A stretch of 64,000 nucleotides of DNA, from NCBI GenBank assembly GCA_017505465.1, contig JAFVPE010000030.1, forward strand, positions 62,001-126,000, written 5' to 3'. Shown here piece by piece: positions 1-8,306 of this stretch. Made by a program: the position numbers and the translations under genes. Every line of letters begins with the position of its first letter. Position 1 is the first letter of the stretch. The notes beneath the pieces are model-generated. The model was given only the letters and a program-made list of their open reading frames with translations, had not been told where the DNA came from and did not search any database. The DNA is from Clostridia bacterium. GTDB lineage: Bacteria > Bacillota > Clostridia > Christensenellales > Borkfalkiaceae.

Positions 1-2
1 AC

Positions 3-221
3 GAAGGGGACGTTTTCGTGTTATACACGCAAAGCGACACGGTGTACCGTTCGTTGAACAAGGAAGATCACCGCAATTTGGTTGCGCAGGCGTTTGCGAA
101 TATCGGTATTGCAGAAGGCTCTTTTGAAATTCGTTTGCGCGGTAAAAAATCGGACGAATTTAACAAAGCGGTAGATGAAATTAGAGAAACCTTTCACGGA
201 GTGAAAGTGGATATTAAATAA
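3..221 (+). CDS. dnaX: DNA polymerase III gamma/tau subunit, C-terminal end (partial)
   Basis: An open frame enters from the left edge and ends at 221. It encodes about 72 residues ending in GVKVDIK. The sequence resembles the tail of clostridial DnaX, the clamp-loader ATPase subunit, but the ATPase core is outside the window, so the sequence alone is weak evidence. The call rests mainly on gene order: dnaX, ybaB and recR is a very common bacterial arrangement, and the next two genes are clearly ybaB and recR. An internal GTG at 18 is not taken as the start because the frame is open to the edge. Confidence 0.7.
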   Translation, partial: EGDVFVLYTQSDTVYRSLNKEDHRNLVAQAFANIGIAEGSFEIRLRGKKSDEFNKAVDEIRETFHGVKVDIK

Positions 222-251
222 AAATCACAAGAGAAATCGGAGGAAAATATC

Positions 252-584
252 ATGGCAGGATTCAAAGGCGGCAACAACAATATGCAAAATTTGATGCGTC
301 AAGCACAAAAGATGCAGGAAGAAATGGAAAAGACGGCGGAGCTTTTGGATGATTGGGAAATCGTCGGTACGGCGGCAGGCGAAGCGGTTGTCGTTTATAT
401 GAACGCAAAGAAAATCATCAACGGTATCGAGCTGGACGAAAGCATCGTAGATCCCACGGACGTAGAAATGTTGGAAGACCTTATCATGGCGGCGATCAAC
501 GACGGCTATGCAAAAGCGGATAAGGTTTACGAAGAAAAGATGGGCAAATACGGCAATATGGGTTCGCTCGGGGGAATGATTTAA
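252..584 (+). CDS. ybaB: YbaB/EbfC family nucleoid-associated protein
   Basis: This 110-residue protein belongs to the small YbaB/EbfC family of dimeric DNA-binding nucleoid proteins. It starts with a Gly/Asn-rich stretch, followed by the family helix with NLMRQAQKMQEEMEK, a central beta part and an acidic helix LEDLIMAAINDGYAKA. Family members are usually 100-110 residues, so it is full length. AGGA lies 11 nt upstream of the ATG. It sits between dnaX and recR, the classical order, and recR follows after 4 nt, so the three are probably co-transcribed. Its exact role in this organism cannot be read from the sequence. Confidence 0.93.
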   Translation: MAGFKGGNNNMQNLMRQAQKMQEEMEKTAELLDDWEIVGTAAGEAVVVYMNAKKIINGIELDESIVDPTDVEMLEDLIMAAINDGYAKADKVYEEKMGKYGNMGSLGGMI

Positions 585-588
585 CTTT

Positions 589-1182
589 ATGGATATTTTT
601 ATCGAGCCGATTGGACGGCTCATCAACGAGTTTTCCAAGCTCCCCGGCGTAGGGAAAAAGACGGCGCAACGCTATGCGTATAAGGTTGTCAATATGTCGG
701 AATCGGAAGCGCGCGCTTTTGCGGACGCGATTATAGGAGTGAAGAGAAAAGTCAAATATTGCAAGGTTTGCGGTAATTTCACGGAAGAGGAAACTTGCGG
801 CATTTGCCGTACGCGCGAAAAGAGCGTGATTTGCGTCGTGAAAGAGCCCAAGGACGTAGCGGCGATTGAAAAATTGCACGAATTTAAGGGTGTGTATCAC
901 GTTTTGCACGGGGTAATCGATCCTCTTTCGGGAATTGGACCGAACGATATTCGCATTCGCGAATTGCTCGCTCGTTTGCAGGAAGGGGATGTGAAGGAAG
1001 TTATCGTAGCGACAAATCCCGACGTTTCAGGGGATGCAACGGCGATGTATCTTGCGAAGCTCATCAAACCGTTGGACGTTACGGTAACAAGACTTGCGCA
1101 CGGTATTCCCATTGGCTCGGAAATTGAATACACGGACGACGTGACGCTTGCGCGCGCCTTCGTGGAAAGAAATAAAATTTAA
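589..1182 (+). CDS. recR: Recombination protein RecR
   Basis: RecR loads RecA onto gapped DNA together with RecO and RecF. The 197 residues show the expected order: an N-terminal helix-hairpin-helix (LPGVGKKTAQR, about 18-28), a four-cysteine zinc finger (CKVCGNF then CGICRTR, about 57-75) and a Toprim domain (VVKEPKDVAAIE, then ATNPDVSGDATA). The conserved end GIPIGSEIEYTDDVTL is present. Length is normal for the family (about 198). It starts 4 nt after ybaB and the G-rich end of that gene probably supplies the ribosome site. A small hairpin (1193-1209) without a T-run separates it from gpsA. Confidence 0.97.
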   Translation: MDIFIEPIGRLINEFSKLPGVGKKTAQRYAYKVVNMSESEARAFADAIIGVKRKVKYCKVCGNFTEEETCGICRTREKSVICVVKEPKDVAAIEKLHEFKGVYHVLHGVIDPLSGIGPNDIRIRELLARLQEGDVKEVIVATNPDVSGDATAMYLAKLIKPLDVTVTRLAHGIPIGSEIEYTDDVTLARAFVERNKI

Positions 1183-1222
1183 CTTAAAACGATACGGCTA
1201 TACGCCGTAGGGAGGATGAAAT

Positions 1223-2206
1223 ATGAAAATATCGGTACTTGGTTGTGGGCGTTGGGGCTCGTTTATCGCTTGGTATCTTTGCAATCACGGGCACGACGTT
1301 TATTCGTGGGGACCTGAGGACGACTATTCCTATCAAGTCTTGCGGGATACGGGCAAAAACGAATACGTAGAGCTCGACAAACGCATTCACTTGACTTGCG
1401 ACTTAAAAGAAGCGATTGAACATGCGGAAACGATTATCATTTCCATTTCTTCGCAAGGCTTGCGCGGCTTTATGAAGCGCATTACGGAGCACGACGTTTC
1501 GCAAAAGAACTTTGTTCTTTGCATGAAGGGCATTGAAGTTTCGACGGGCTGCCGTTTGTCCGAGGTGTTGACGCAAAGCGGCATTTCGTCCGATAAAATT
1601 GCGGTTTGGGTTGGGCCGGGGCATATTCAAGCGTTCACGGCAGGCATTCCCAATTGTATGGTTATCGACTCTGCGAACGCAGAATTGAAGGTTCGCCTTG
1701 CAAACGAATTTAAGAGCGATTTGATCCGTTTCTACTATGGGGAAGATTTGATCGGTACGGAGCTTGGTGCGGCAGCGAAGAACGTTATGGGTATTATAGC
1801 AGGTGTGTTGGACGGCTGCGGCTATCAAGCGCTCAAAGGCTCGCTTATGACGCGCGGTGCAAGAGAAGTTGCCCGTCTTATGAAGGCGATGGGCGGCAAC
1901 GAGCTTTCCGCTTACGGCTTGGCGCATCTTGGCGACTACGAAGCCACCTTGTTTAGCGAATTTTCACACAATAGAATGTACGGCGAAATGCTCGTGAAAG
2001 ACGCGAAATTTAACAAGCTTGCAGAGGGTGTACCCACGGCGGCGGCAATGAAGAAACTCGGCGAAAAATACGGCGTGGATTTGCCTTTGACCAACGCAGT
2101 GTATGAAATTTGCTACGGCGAAAGCAACGAGCCGTATCGTGTACGCTGCTTGAATGCGCTTGCGAAGATGTTTGAAAGAGAAACGAAATCGGAATTCTAT
2201 TCCTAA
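1223..2206 (+). CDS. gpsA: Glycerol-3-phosphate dehydrogenase (NAD(P)+)
   Basis: GpsA reduces dihydroxyacetone phosphate to sn-glycerol 3-phosphate, the backbone for phospholipids and teichoic acids. The 327 residues start with the Rossmann motif GCGRWGS (7-13). The segment KNVMGIIAGVLDG contains the catalytic lysine of the family, and SLMTRGAREVARL and LAHLGDYEAT are typical C-terminal-domain signatures. The ATG is preceded by the strong site AGGGAGG. The length is close to the usual 330. A strong terminator follows directly, so the gene ends the dnaX-ybaB-recR-gpsA run. Confidence 0.95.
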   Translation: MKISVLGCGRWGSFIAWYLCNHGHDVYSWGPEDDYSYQVLRDTGKNEYVELDKRIHLTCDLKEAIEHAETIIISISSQGLRGFMKRITEHDVSQKNFVLCMKGIEVSTGCRLSEVLTQSGISSDKIAVWVGPGHIQAFTAGIPNCMVIDSANAELKVRLANEFKSDLIRFYYGEDLIGTELGAAAKNVMGIIAGVLDGCGYQALKGSLMTRGAREVARLMKAMGGNELSAYGLAHLGDYEATLFSEFSHNRMYGEMLVKDAKFNKLAEGVPTAAAMKKLGEKYGVDLPLTNAVYEICYGESNEPYRVRCLNALAKMFERETKSEFYS

Positions 2207-2222
2207 TATAAGAATATAATGT

Positions 2223-2258
2223 AGCCGCTTGCGGAAAATTCCGCAAGCGGCTTTTTTT
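2223..2258 (+). terminator. Intrinsic terminator after gpsA
   Basis: A perfect 12-bp stem (2223-2234 with 2241-2252) closes a 6-nt loop and is followed by a run of T. Confidence 0.95.
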
Positions 2259-2272
2259 GCGCGTAGGTTTAC

Positions 2273-2301
2273 GCATAGAAACGCCCGTATTTCACAAGCT
2301 A
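2273..2301 (+). promoter_or_regulatory. Candidate sigma-F/sigma-G promoter for spoVAC-spoVAD
   Basis: GCATA (2273-2277) is followed after 17 nt by CAAGCTA (2295-2301). This agrees with the forespore sigma consensus (GYATA, then CAnnnTA). In Bacillus subtilis the spoVA operon is sigma-G dependent, which supports the reading. Such short motifs also occur by chance. Confidence 0.45.
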
Positions 2302-2413
2302 TTCTTATGAACAAAGTGAAAATTTTTAACGGGGACGGCAAGAGCCGCGACGAGAGAGAAACTTGCTTCCCCATACAGGGCAAAAAAGAGCAAACGAAGG
2401 GGGTATGTACGCG

Positions 2414-2866
2414 ATGACGGGCAAAAATAGGGAAAATTACAACAAGAATTATATCGCTTACGTCAACTCGTTCGATCCGCCTACACAGCATTTCAAGAAC
2501 TGTTTTCGAGCCTTTATGGTGGGTGGGCTTATCTGCTGCATCGGGCAGTTTTTTCGTGGACTTTACGAGCACGCTTTGGGACTTTCGGGGGACGAGCTTG
2601 CTTCGGCGGTGAGTATCACGCTCATCTTCCTTGGAACGCTTTTGACGGGGCTTGGAGTATATGATCGCATCGGGCGTAACGCAGGGGCAGGCTCCATCGT
2701 GCCGATTACGGGCTTTGCCAACAGCGTGGCTTCGCCCGCCATTGAGTTCAAAACGGAAGGGTTAGTGTACGGCTTGGCGGCAAAAATGTTCGTTGTGGCA
2801 GGGCCGATTATCGTCTACGGAGTACTTGCAGGAACGATAGTGGGGATCATTTATCTATTTTTATAA
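2414..2866 (+). CDS. spoVAC: Stage V sporulation protein AC
   Basis: SpoVAC is an inner-membrane component of the channel that moves dipicolinic acid into the forespore and out during germination. From the ATG at 2414 the protein has 150 residues, the same as the Bacillus subtilis protein. This start is chosen because AAGGGGG ends 10 nt upstream; the ATG at 2405 would sit almost on top of that site. The sequence shows four hydrophobic segments, the motif DPPTQHFKNC near the start, and the conserved loop GAGSIVPITGFANSV. It is followed 8 nt later by spoVAD. Confidence 0.95.
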   Translation: MTGKNRENYNKNYIAYVNSFDPPTQHFKNCFRAFMVGGLICCIGQFFRGLYEHALGLSGDELASAVSITLIFLGTLLTGLGVYDRIGRNAGAGSIVPITGFANSVASPAIEFKTEGLVYGLAAKMFVVAGPIIVYGVLAGTIVGIIYLFL

Positions 2867-2874
2867 GGAGTGCT

Positions 2875-3873
2875 ATGCAAACGATCTTTTTCAAAAACAA
2901 ACCGCGTATTGTGGCAACGGGGACGGTGGCAGGGCCAAAGGAGTGCGCCGGCGTCGTGGGGAAATACGTTGATAAAACGTTGACGGACGATATGTTCGGG
3001 GAAAGCACGTATGAAAAGGCGGAGTGTAAAATGCTCTCTTACGCAATATCGCGGGCGATTGAAAACGCAGGGGCGACGGAAGAGGACGTGGACCTGCTTA
3101 TTTCGGGGGATTTGCTCAACCAAATCATATCTGCGTCCTTTGCCGCACGGGATTTCGACGTTCCCTTTCTCGGCGTATACGGTGCGTGTTCTACGCTTGC
3201 GGAAGCGTTTGCTTTGGCAGGTGCGCTCATCGACGGCGGCTATGCCAAACGGATCGTTGGTGCGACGGGGAGTCACTTTTCGTCGGCGGAAAGGCAATAC
3301 CGTTATCCACTTGAGTTAGGGAACACTCGTCCACCCCAAGCGCAGTGGACGGTAACGGGGGCAGGCGGAGCGTTCATTGCGGACATGGGTGTGTCAAATT
3401 CCCAAATTGCGCTTACGAGCGCAACCTTTGGACGGGTTGTGGATTTCGGTATAACGGACGTGAATAATATGGGTGCCGCAATGGCACCTGCTGCGGCGGA
3501 TACCGTGCTTCGGCACTTGCGCGATACGGGTAGAAGGGCGGAAGATTACGACCTAATTTTGACGGGGGATCTTGGGGCGCTCGGCAGCCGAATTTTTAAG
3601 GATCTCGTTTGGGAAAAAGGAGTGGATTTACAAAAAAATCACGTCGATTGCGGCGAGATTATCTATAAAGTCATCGAAGATGAATTTCAAGGTGGAAGCG
3701 GTGCAGGGTGCAGTGCCGTCGTGTTCAATTCTTACGTTTACGACAAGTTAAAAAAGGGGGAGTTGAATCGGGTGTTGTTGGCGGCGACGGGGGCGCTTTT
3801 GTCCACCGTTTCAAGTGGTCAAGGGGAAAGTATTCCCTGCATTTGCCACGCCGTAAGCATAGAAAACGTTTAA
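2875..3873 (+). CDS. spoVAD: Stage V sporulation protein AD
   Basis: SpoVAD is a soluble, thiolase-fold, membrane-associated protein that binds dipicolinic acid within the SpoVA complex. The 332 residues are close to the usual 338. Recognisable family segments are GTVAGPKECAG near the start, VYGACSTLAEAFALAGALI, and the C-terminal GCSAVVFNSYV. The ribosome site AAGGAG lies 5 nt from the ATG. In most spore formers spoVAE follows directly. Here a terminator and a 14-kb set of carbohydrate genes intervene before spoVAE at 17957. Confidence 0.96.
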   Translation: MQTIFFKNKPRIVATGTVAGPKECAGVVGKYVDKTLTDDMFGESTYEKAECKMLSYAISRAIENAGATEEDVDLLISGDLLNQIISASFAARDFDVPFLGVYGACSTLAEAFALAGALIDGGYAKRIVGATGSHFSSAERQYRYPLELGNTRPPQAQWTVTGAGGAFIADMGVSNSQIALTSATFGRVVDFGITDVNNMGAAMAPAAADTVLRHLRDTGRRAEDYDLILTGDLGALGSRIFKDLVWEKGVDLQKNHVDCGEIIYKVIEDEFQGGSGAGCSAVVFNSYVYDKLKKGELNRVLLAATGALLSTVSSGQGESIPCICHAVSIENV

Positions 3874-3874
3874 A

Positions 3875-3897
3875 AGAGAGCATCGCTCTCTTTTTTT
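3875..3897 (+). terminator. Intrinsic terminator after spoVAD
   Basis: A 7-bp stem (AGAGAGC with GCTCTCT) with a 3-nt loop overlaps the spoVAD end and is followed by eight T. It ends the shortened spoVAC-spoVAD transcript. Confidence 0.85.
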
Positions 3898-3940
3898 ATA
3901 AAAACTATAAAAAATGCAATCGTTTGAAAAAGAAAAGATA

Positions 3941-3969
3941 TTTACACGAGCAAAAAGACGGAGTATAAT
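3941..3969 (+). promoter_or_regulatory. Upstream sigma-A promoter of saccharide operon 1
   Basis: TTTACA (3941-3946), 17 nt, TATAAT (3964-3969). It lies 174 nt before the first gene of the operon and is the first of two tandem promoters. Confidence 0.75.
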
Positions 3970-3995
3970 TAGGGAAAACATAAAAAAACGATGAC

Positions 3996-4014
3996 GCAAT
4001 ATTTATAATATTGC
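3996..4014 (+). promoter_or_regulatory. Palindromic candidate operator between tandem promoters
   Basis: GCAATATT and AATATTGC form 8-bp arms around a 3-nt centre. The site lies just downstream of the first promoter start and upstream of the second -35 box, a position suited to a repressor. No regulator gene is adjacent. Confidence 0.4.
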
Positions 4015-4062
4015 AAAAGTCACAATTTAGTTTGCAAATTTGGCTTATTTTGGTACGAGCCG

Positions 4063-4091
4063 TTGACAAATGAAAAATAGCATTGTATAAT
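4063..4091 (+). promoter_or_regulatory. Downstream sigma-A promoter of saccharide operon 1
   Basis: A consensus TTGACA (4063-4068), 17 nt and TATAAT (4086-4091), about 45 nt before the predicted leader reaches the first ATG. Confidence 0.85.
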
Positions 4092-4142
4092 TGAGACAAT
4101 TTAGAATAACTACGTTATTTACATAAAAAAGAGAGAAAAATT

Positions 4143-5129
4143 ATGAAAGTAGCTGTAATCGGTATCGGTTGTATCGCACAAGTACATATTCCATCCTTGT
4201 TGCATTGCGGACAAGAGATAGTGGCTTTGTGTGATTGCGAAAGGGAAAAATGTGAAAAAGCCGTTCAAAAGTACGGCTTGGAAAAGTCGCGTATCTACAC
4301 GGACTATATCCGTATGTTGGACGAAGTGAAGCCCGAAAGCGTACACGTTTGTACGCCGCATTATTTGCATGCGGAAATGGTTTGCGCTTGCTTGAAGCGC
4401 AATATCAACGTCATATGCGAAAAGCCGCTCGCGATTTCCTTGGAACAGCTCGGCGAGATTGAAAAGGCGGTAAAAGAATCGAGTGCGACGCTCGGCGTAT
4501 GTCATCAAAGACGTTATGAAATGGTAATGCAAGAGATGAAGAGATGCCTTGCTGGGGACGAAATTCTTACGGGCAACGGCAATTTGTGTTGGAGCAGGAA
4601 CGAAGCGTATTACCGATCGGGTGAATGGCGCGGCACAGTTGCGCAAGAGGGCGGCGGCGTTATGATTAACCAAGCGTTGCACACGCTCGATTTACTCCTT
4701 TGGTTTATGGGAATGCCTAGTGCGGTTGTGGCGAACACGGCAAACAATACTCTGCAAGGGGTTATTGAAGTAGAGGATACCGCTTCGGCAATTTTCTATT
4801 TTGACGACGGAAAAAGATTCGTTATCAACGCAACGAACGGCTGCAATTACAGTTTCCACGTAAGCTTGCAGTTCATGAGTAAAACGAAGAACGTGACAAT
4901 CGTTGGTGAAACGGCTATCGTGAACGGCGAAGCGCAAAAAATTGCGGGCGAGAATCCCTTCTACGGCAAGGCGGAATGGGGGGTAGGACACGCGAAGCTT
5001 ATCGATCACTTCTACGAGTGTTTGGCGAAGGGCGAAAAATTCCCGATTGATTTCTATGAAGGGCAGAAGGTCGTTCGTTTGATTTTGGCGATGTATGAAT
5101 CGAAGAGTAAGAAAGTAGAGGTAAAATAA
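4143..5129 (+). CDS. Gfo/Idh/MocA family oxidoreductase (first of island 1)
   Basis: This 328-residue protein has the two-domain Gfo/Idh/MocA fold: an N-terminal NAD(P)-binding Rossmann part (GIGCIA, 7-12), the signature EKP (93-95) that places the catalytic lysine, and a C-terminal beta-sheet domain with YYRSGEWRGT, EEGGGV-like (EGGGVMINQ) and ALHTLDLLLW. These proteins oxidise or reduce sugars, inositols and their derivatives; some relatives are NAD-dependent glycosidases. The substrate cannot be read from the sequence. It shares the YY-S-W-GT and EGGGV pattern with the protein at 47160, so the two look like one subfamily. It opens operon 1 and is separated from the next gene by one base. 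Confidence 0.9.
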   Translation: MKVAVIGIGCIAQVHIPSLLHCGQEIVALCDCEREKCEKAVQKYGLEKSRIYTDYIRMLDEVKPESVHVCTPHYLHAEMVCACLKRNINVICEKPLAISLEQLGEIEKAVKESSATLGVCHQRRYEMVMQEMKRCLAGDEILTGNGNLCWSRNEAYYRSGEWRGTVAQEGGGVMINQALHTLDLLLWFMGMPSAVVANTANNTLQGVIEVEDTASAIFYFDDGKRFVINATNGCNYSFHVSLQFMSKTKNVTIVGETAIVNGEAQKIAGENPFYGKAEWGVGHAKLIDHFYECLAKGEKFPIDFYEGQKVVRLILAMYESKSKKVEVK

Positions 5130-5130
5130 A

Positions 5131-6000
5131 ATGTCGAAAAAAATTGTGATTTTAGGCTGCGAAAATTCTCACGCAAACGCCTTTCTCAATGCTATAAAAA
5201 ATAGCGAAAAGTACGACGTAGAAGTACTCGGAGTGTATAGTGACGAGCAAGATCCCCCTAAAAAGCTTGCGGAAGAATTCGGTGTACCCGTTATGGAGCA
5301 TTATACCGACGGCGTAGGGAAGGTGGACGGCGTGATTATTACAGCACGCCACGGCGACAACCATTATAAATATGCAAAGCCCTATCTTTCCGTAGGGATC
5401 CCCTTGTTCATAGACAAGCCTATTACCGTATCGGAAGAGGACGCTATTGCTTTCGCGAAAGAATTGAAGGCGTACAGCGTACCCGTAACAGGCGGCTCGT
5501 CCTGCCGTTTTGAAAAGACGGTTTTGAAATTGAAAAAGGACGTTGCGGAAGATGTGGACGGCAAGACGCTCGGCGGTTACGTAAGAGCGCCGCTCAACTC
5601 CAAAATGGGCTACGGCGGTTTCTATTTTTACTCGCAGCACCTTGTGGAAATTGTGGGCGAGATTTACGGTAGATTTCCCAAATCGGTGCAAGCGACGGCG
5701 CACGGCGAGCATATTACGGTCGTTTTTCATTATGAAGATTACGACGTAACGGGCGAATTTACGGAAGGTATCTTTACCTATTATGCGGCTCGCTCTGCGG
5801 AAAAGGGTGTTTGTTGTAGTGAGCTTATCATCGGCAGCGAGTGCTTTGAGGCGGAATTCGACGCCTTCTATGATTTGTTGGAAGGCAAGGAGCAAGAGCT
5901 TACCTATGAAGCGTTTATGGCGCCCGTGTTCGTGTTGAACGCCATTCAACGTTCCTTGCAAACGGGTAAAGCGGAGCTCATCGGCAAAATAGAAGAATAA
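5131..6000 (+). CDS. Gfo/Idh/MocA-like oxidoreductase (second of island 1)
   Basis: The 289 residues start with a Rossmann-like strand (KKIVILGCENSHA) and carry DKP (95-97), the family variant of the EKP signature, within FIDKPITVSEEDA. The glycine motif is unusual (GCENSH rather than GxGxxG), so cofactor binding may differ. The C-terminal half is shorter than in the neighbours, with YSQHLVEIVGEIYG as the likely active-site helix. It follows the first Gfo/Idh gene after one base and is clearly in the same transcript. Its substrate is unknown; its place beside NagA suggests a derivative of an amino sugar or a rare sugar. Confidence 0.82.
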   Translation: MSKKIVILGCENSHANAFLNAIKNSEKYDVEVLGVYSDEQDPPKKLAEEFGVPVMEHYTDGVGKVDGVIITARHGDNHYKYAKPYLSVGIPLFIDKPITVSEEDAIAFAKELKAYSVPVTGGSSCRFEKTVLKLKKDVAEDVDGKTLGGYVRAPLNSKMGYGGFYFYSQHLVEIVGEIYGRFPKSVQATAHGEHITVVFHYEDYDVTGEFTEGIFTYYAARSAEKGVCCSELIIGSECFEAEFDAFYDLLEGKEQELTYEAFMAPVFVLNAIQRSLQTGKAELIGKIEE

Positions 6001-6008
6001 ATAACGAT

Positions 6009-7154
6009 ATGATTAGAATTAAAAGTGACAAAATTATCGTTGGCGAAAGTCTATTCGACGGGTACGTGTATGCGTTGAACGGCAAGATCGTCGAAATTTC
6101 AAAAGAAGAAAAAGCCGCGGCGGAATGCTACGATTTTACGGGTAAATACGTGTCCGCAGGCTTTATTGATTTACATACGCACGGCGCAGGCGGACATCCG
6201 TTTATCAACGGAACGGTAGAGGACGTAATTGCAGGGTGTAACTATCATCTAGCACACGGCACGACAACCATTCTTCCCACGATTTCGGCAGGGCCTTTTG
6301 AGAATATGAAAAAGGCGGTGGAAAATATCCGCGCGGCGAAGCAAGACGAGCGGACGAAGAGTAATATTTTGGGCGCGCATTTGGAAGGGCCGTATCTTTC
6401 GGCAAAGCAGTGCGGCGCACAATGTCCGACTTTTATCACCCCCCCTTTGAAAGAGGACTACGAAAGCTTGATGGAAGAATACGGCGACTGCGTGGCTCGT
6501 TGGACGTATGCGCCCGAAAACGACGTGGACGGCTCTTTTTGTAAATATTTGACGGAGCGCGGCGTTATCGTTTCTATCGGACATTCCGACGCGAAATATG
6601 CGGACGTGAAAAGGGGTATTGAAAACGGCGCAAGTCTTGTTACGCATTTGTATTCTTGCACGTCGACGGTCACGCGTGATCACGGATTTAGAAGTCTTGG
6701 CGTGATTGAAAGCGCATTCCTTCGCGACGAGCTGTACGTGGAAATTATTGCGGACGGCAAGCATTTGCCCCCCGAGCTCGTACAAATGATTGTAAAGGTC
6801 AAGGGAAAGGACAAGGTGGCGCTTATCACCGACAGCTTGGAAATTGCAGGGACGGATATCACCGAAGGGGAAATGAGCGGTACTCCCTTTATCGTGGAAG
6901 ACGGAGTTTGCAAACTCAAGGACCGCTCGGCTTTTGCAGGGAGCGTAGCGACTGCGGATCGATTGCTTCGCGTGATGATTCAGGAGTGCGGTTTTAGCTT
7001 GCTCGACGCAGTGCAAATGCTTACGGAAGTACCTGCGAGAATTTTGCAAGTGCAAAAGGGAAAATTGCAGGAAAACTACGATGCGGACGTTGTCGTATTT
7101 GATGAAAATATAACCGTATCCGACGTGTTTGTCGGCGGTAAAAAAATAAATTGA
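6009..7154 (+). CDS. nagA: N-acetylglucosamine-6-phosphate deacetylase
   Basis: NagA removes acetate from GlcNAc-6-phosphate to give glucosamine-6-phosphate. The 381 residues match the amidohydrolase pattern of NagA: GFIDLHTHG (51-59), HLEGPYLS with the metal-ligand glutamate at about 126, histidines at about 192 (IGHSDA) and 213 (VTHLYS), DGKHL near 249-253 and the catalytic aspartate at about 275 (ITDS). The usual HLFNAM segment is replaced by HLYSCTS, so specificity for a related N-acetyl sugar phosphate is possible. No nagB is present in the window. The gene lies in operon 1 between Gfo/Idh genes. Confidence 0.9.
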   Translation: MIRIKSDKIIVGESLFDGYVYALNGKIVEISKEEKAAAECYDFTGKYVSAGFIDLHTHGAGGHPFINGTVEDVIAGCNYHLAHGTTTILPTISAGPFENMKKAVENIRAAKQDERTKSNILGAHLEGPYLSAKQCGAQCPTFITPPLKEDYESLMEEYGDCVARWTYAPENDVDGSFCKYLTERGVIVSIGHSDAKYADVKRGIENGASLVTHLYSCTSTVTRDHGFRSLGVIESAFLRDELYVEIIADGKHLPPELVQMIVKVKGKDKVALITDSLEIAGTDITEGEMSGTPFIVEDGVCKLKDRSAFAGSVATADRLLRVMIQECGFSLLDAVQMLTEVPARILQVQKGKLQENYDADVVVFDENITVSDVFVGGKKIN

Positions 7155-7163
7155 GGTATATTT

Positions 7164-8240
7164 ATGAAAAAACTCAACGTAGCAATAATTGGTCAAGGCA
7201 GAAGCGGTAAAGCGATTCACGGTGTGTACTTTAAGTCGGACAAGAACGTATATTTCAACGTTAAATACGTGATAGAGGCAGACGAGAGCCGTCGTAAGCT
7301 TGCAGAGCAAGAGTATCCCGGTTGCATTGCGCTTGCAACGTATCAAGAGCTGTTTGATAAAAAGGACGTCGATCTTGTGGTGAATGCGTCCTACTCGGAT
7401 ATGCACTACTCGATTGCGAAAGATTTGTTGGAGCATAAGTTCAACGTGCTTAACGAAAAGCCCTTTGCAAGAACCCGTTTTGAGTGCGATACGCTCATCA
7501 AGACGGCGAAAGAAAACGGCGTCAATATTTACGTTTTCCACAACACTTTGTATGCGCCTTATTACAAGCATGCTTTGGAAACGATGAAATCGGGCGTTTT
7601 GGGTGAAATCGTACAAATTAATATTTATCATAATAATTTTTCTCGCCGTTGGGATTGGCAAACCTTGCAAAAGAAAGCAGGCGGTAACGCATACAATACG
7701 GGGCCTCACCCCTTCGGTATTGCGCTTGGCTTACTCGATTTCGACGAACAGACGAGAATCGTTTACAGTGATTTGAAATCCACCTGTCTTTCAAGCGGTG
7801 ACGCAGACGATTACTGCAAGGTATTACTCCGCGCGCCCAATAAGCCGCTCGTGGACTTGGAAGTAAACTCCACCGACCCTTATTGCGGCGGTATGATCGT
7901 TAAGATGCAAGGAACGAACGGCGCTTACAAGAGCGGCGTGAATTGGTTTGAATATAAGTATCTTGCAGAAGGGAAAAATCCCCCCAAAGCGTTGATTGAA
8001 GAATCCTTGAAGGATGCAGACGGCAATCCTGCATATTGCGGTGAAACGCTCGTTTGGGAAGAGAGAAAGGGGGATATCGAAGGGAATGCCTTCACGGTTG
8101 GTGCACCTGCGATTTACGAAGAGATTTACTACAATCTCACAGAAGGTAAGCCGATGACTACTTCCCCCGAAATGGCAAGAAAGATTATCGAAATCATCGA
8201 AACTGCGCATGCACAAAATCCTTTGGAGATGAAATTCTAA
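7164..8240 (+). CDS. Gfo/Idh/MocA family oxidoreductase (third of island 1)
   Basis: This 358-residue protein has the Rossmann motif GQGRSG (10-15), an acidic end of strand 2 (VIEADES) expected for NAD preference, and EKP (98-100) in NVLNEKPFA. The C-terminal domain contains RRWDWQTL and GGNAYNTGPHPFGIALGLL, where Y and H are the probable catalytic residues. The overall form is close to bacterial oxidoreductases of sugar derivatives, but no substrate can be named. It follows nagA by 9 nt. A hairpin lies after it and before the phosphorylase gene. Confidence 0.88.
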   Translation: MKKLNVAIIGQGRSGKAIHGVYFKSDKNVYFNVKYVIEADESRRKLAEQEYPGCIALATYQELFDKKDVDLVVNASYSDMHYSIAKDLLEHKFNVLNEKPFARTRFECDTLIKTAKENGVNIYVFHNTLYAPYYKHALETMKSGVLGEIVQINIYHNNFSRRWDWQTLQKKAGGNAYNTGPHPFGIALGLLDFDEQTRIVYSDLKSTCLSSGDADDYCKVLLRAPNKPLVDLEVNSTDPYCGGMIVKMQGTNGAYKSGVNWFEYKYLAEGKNPPKALIEESLKDADGNPAYCGETLVWEERKGDIEGNAFTVGAPAIYEEIYYNLTEGKPMTTSPEMARKIIEIIETAHAQNPLEMKF

Positions 8241-8249
8241 TTATAAAAG

Positions 8250-8275
8250 CGGAAAAGGCAAAGACGTCTTTTCCG
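8250..8275 (+). terminator. Weak hairpin between Gfo/Idh and GH94 genes
   Basis: An 8-bp stem (CGGAAAAG with CTTTTCCG) closes a 10-nt loop and is followed only by GTTTGTG. It could lower readthrough or protect the upstream mRNA; it is not a strong terminator. Confidence 0.4.
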
Positions 8276-8306
8276 TTTGTGTTATCATAAAATAAGGAAT
8301 TAGATT

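Noticed and set aside
2363-2413. Longer N-terminus for spoVAC starting at 2363 or 2405
   Set aside because: The ribosome site AAGGGGG fits only the ATG at 2414, which also gives the family length of 150 residues.
3913-3926. A catabolite-control (cre) site before saccharide operon 1
   Set aside because: TGCAATCGTTTGAA agrees with the consensus at about 11 of 14 positions but breaks it in both half-sites; too weak to list.
6249-7709. A 486-residue minus-strand frame opposite nagA and the next gene
   Set aside because: The plus-strand frames encode well-supported enzymes; the opposite frame has no recognisable motifs and no ribosome site, and similar long shadows occur opposite many genes here.
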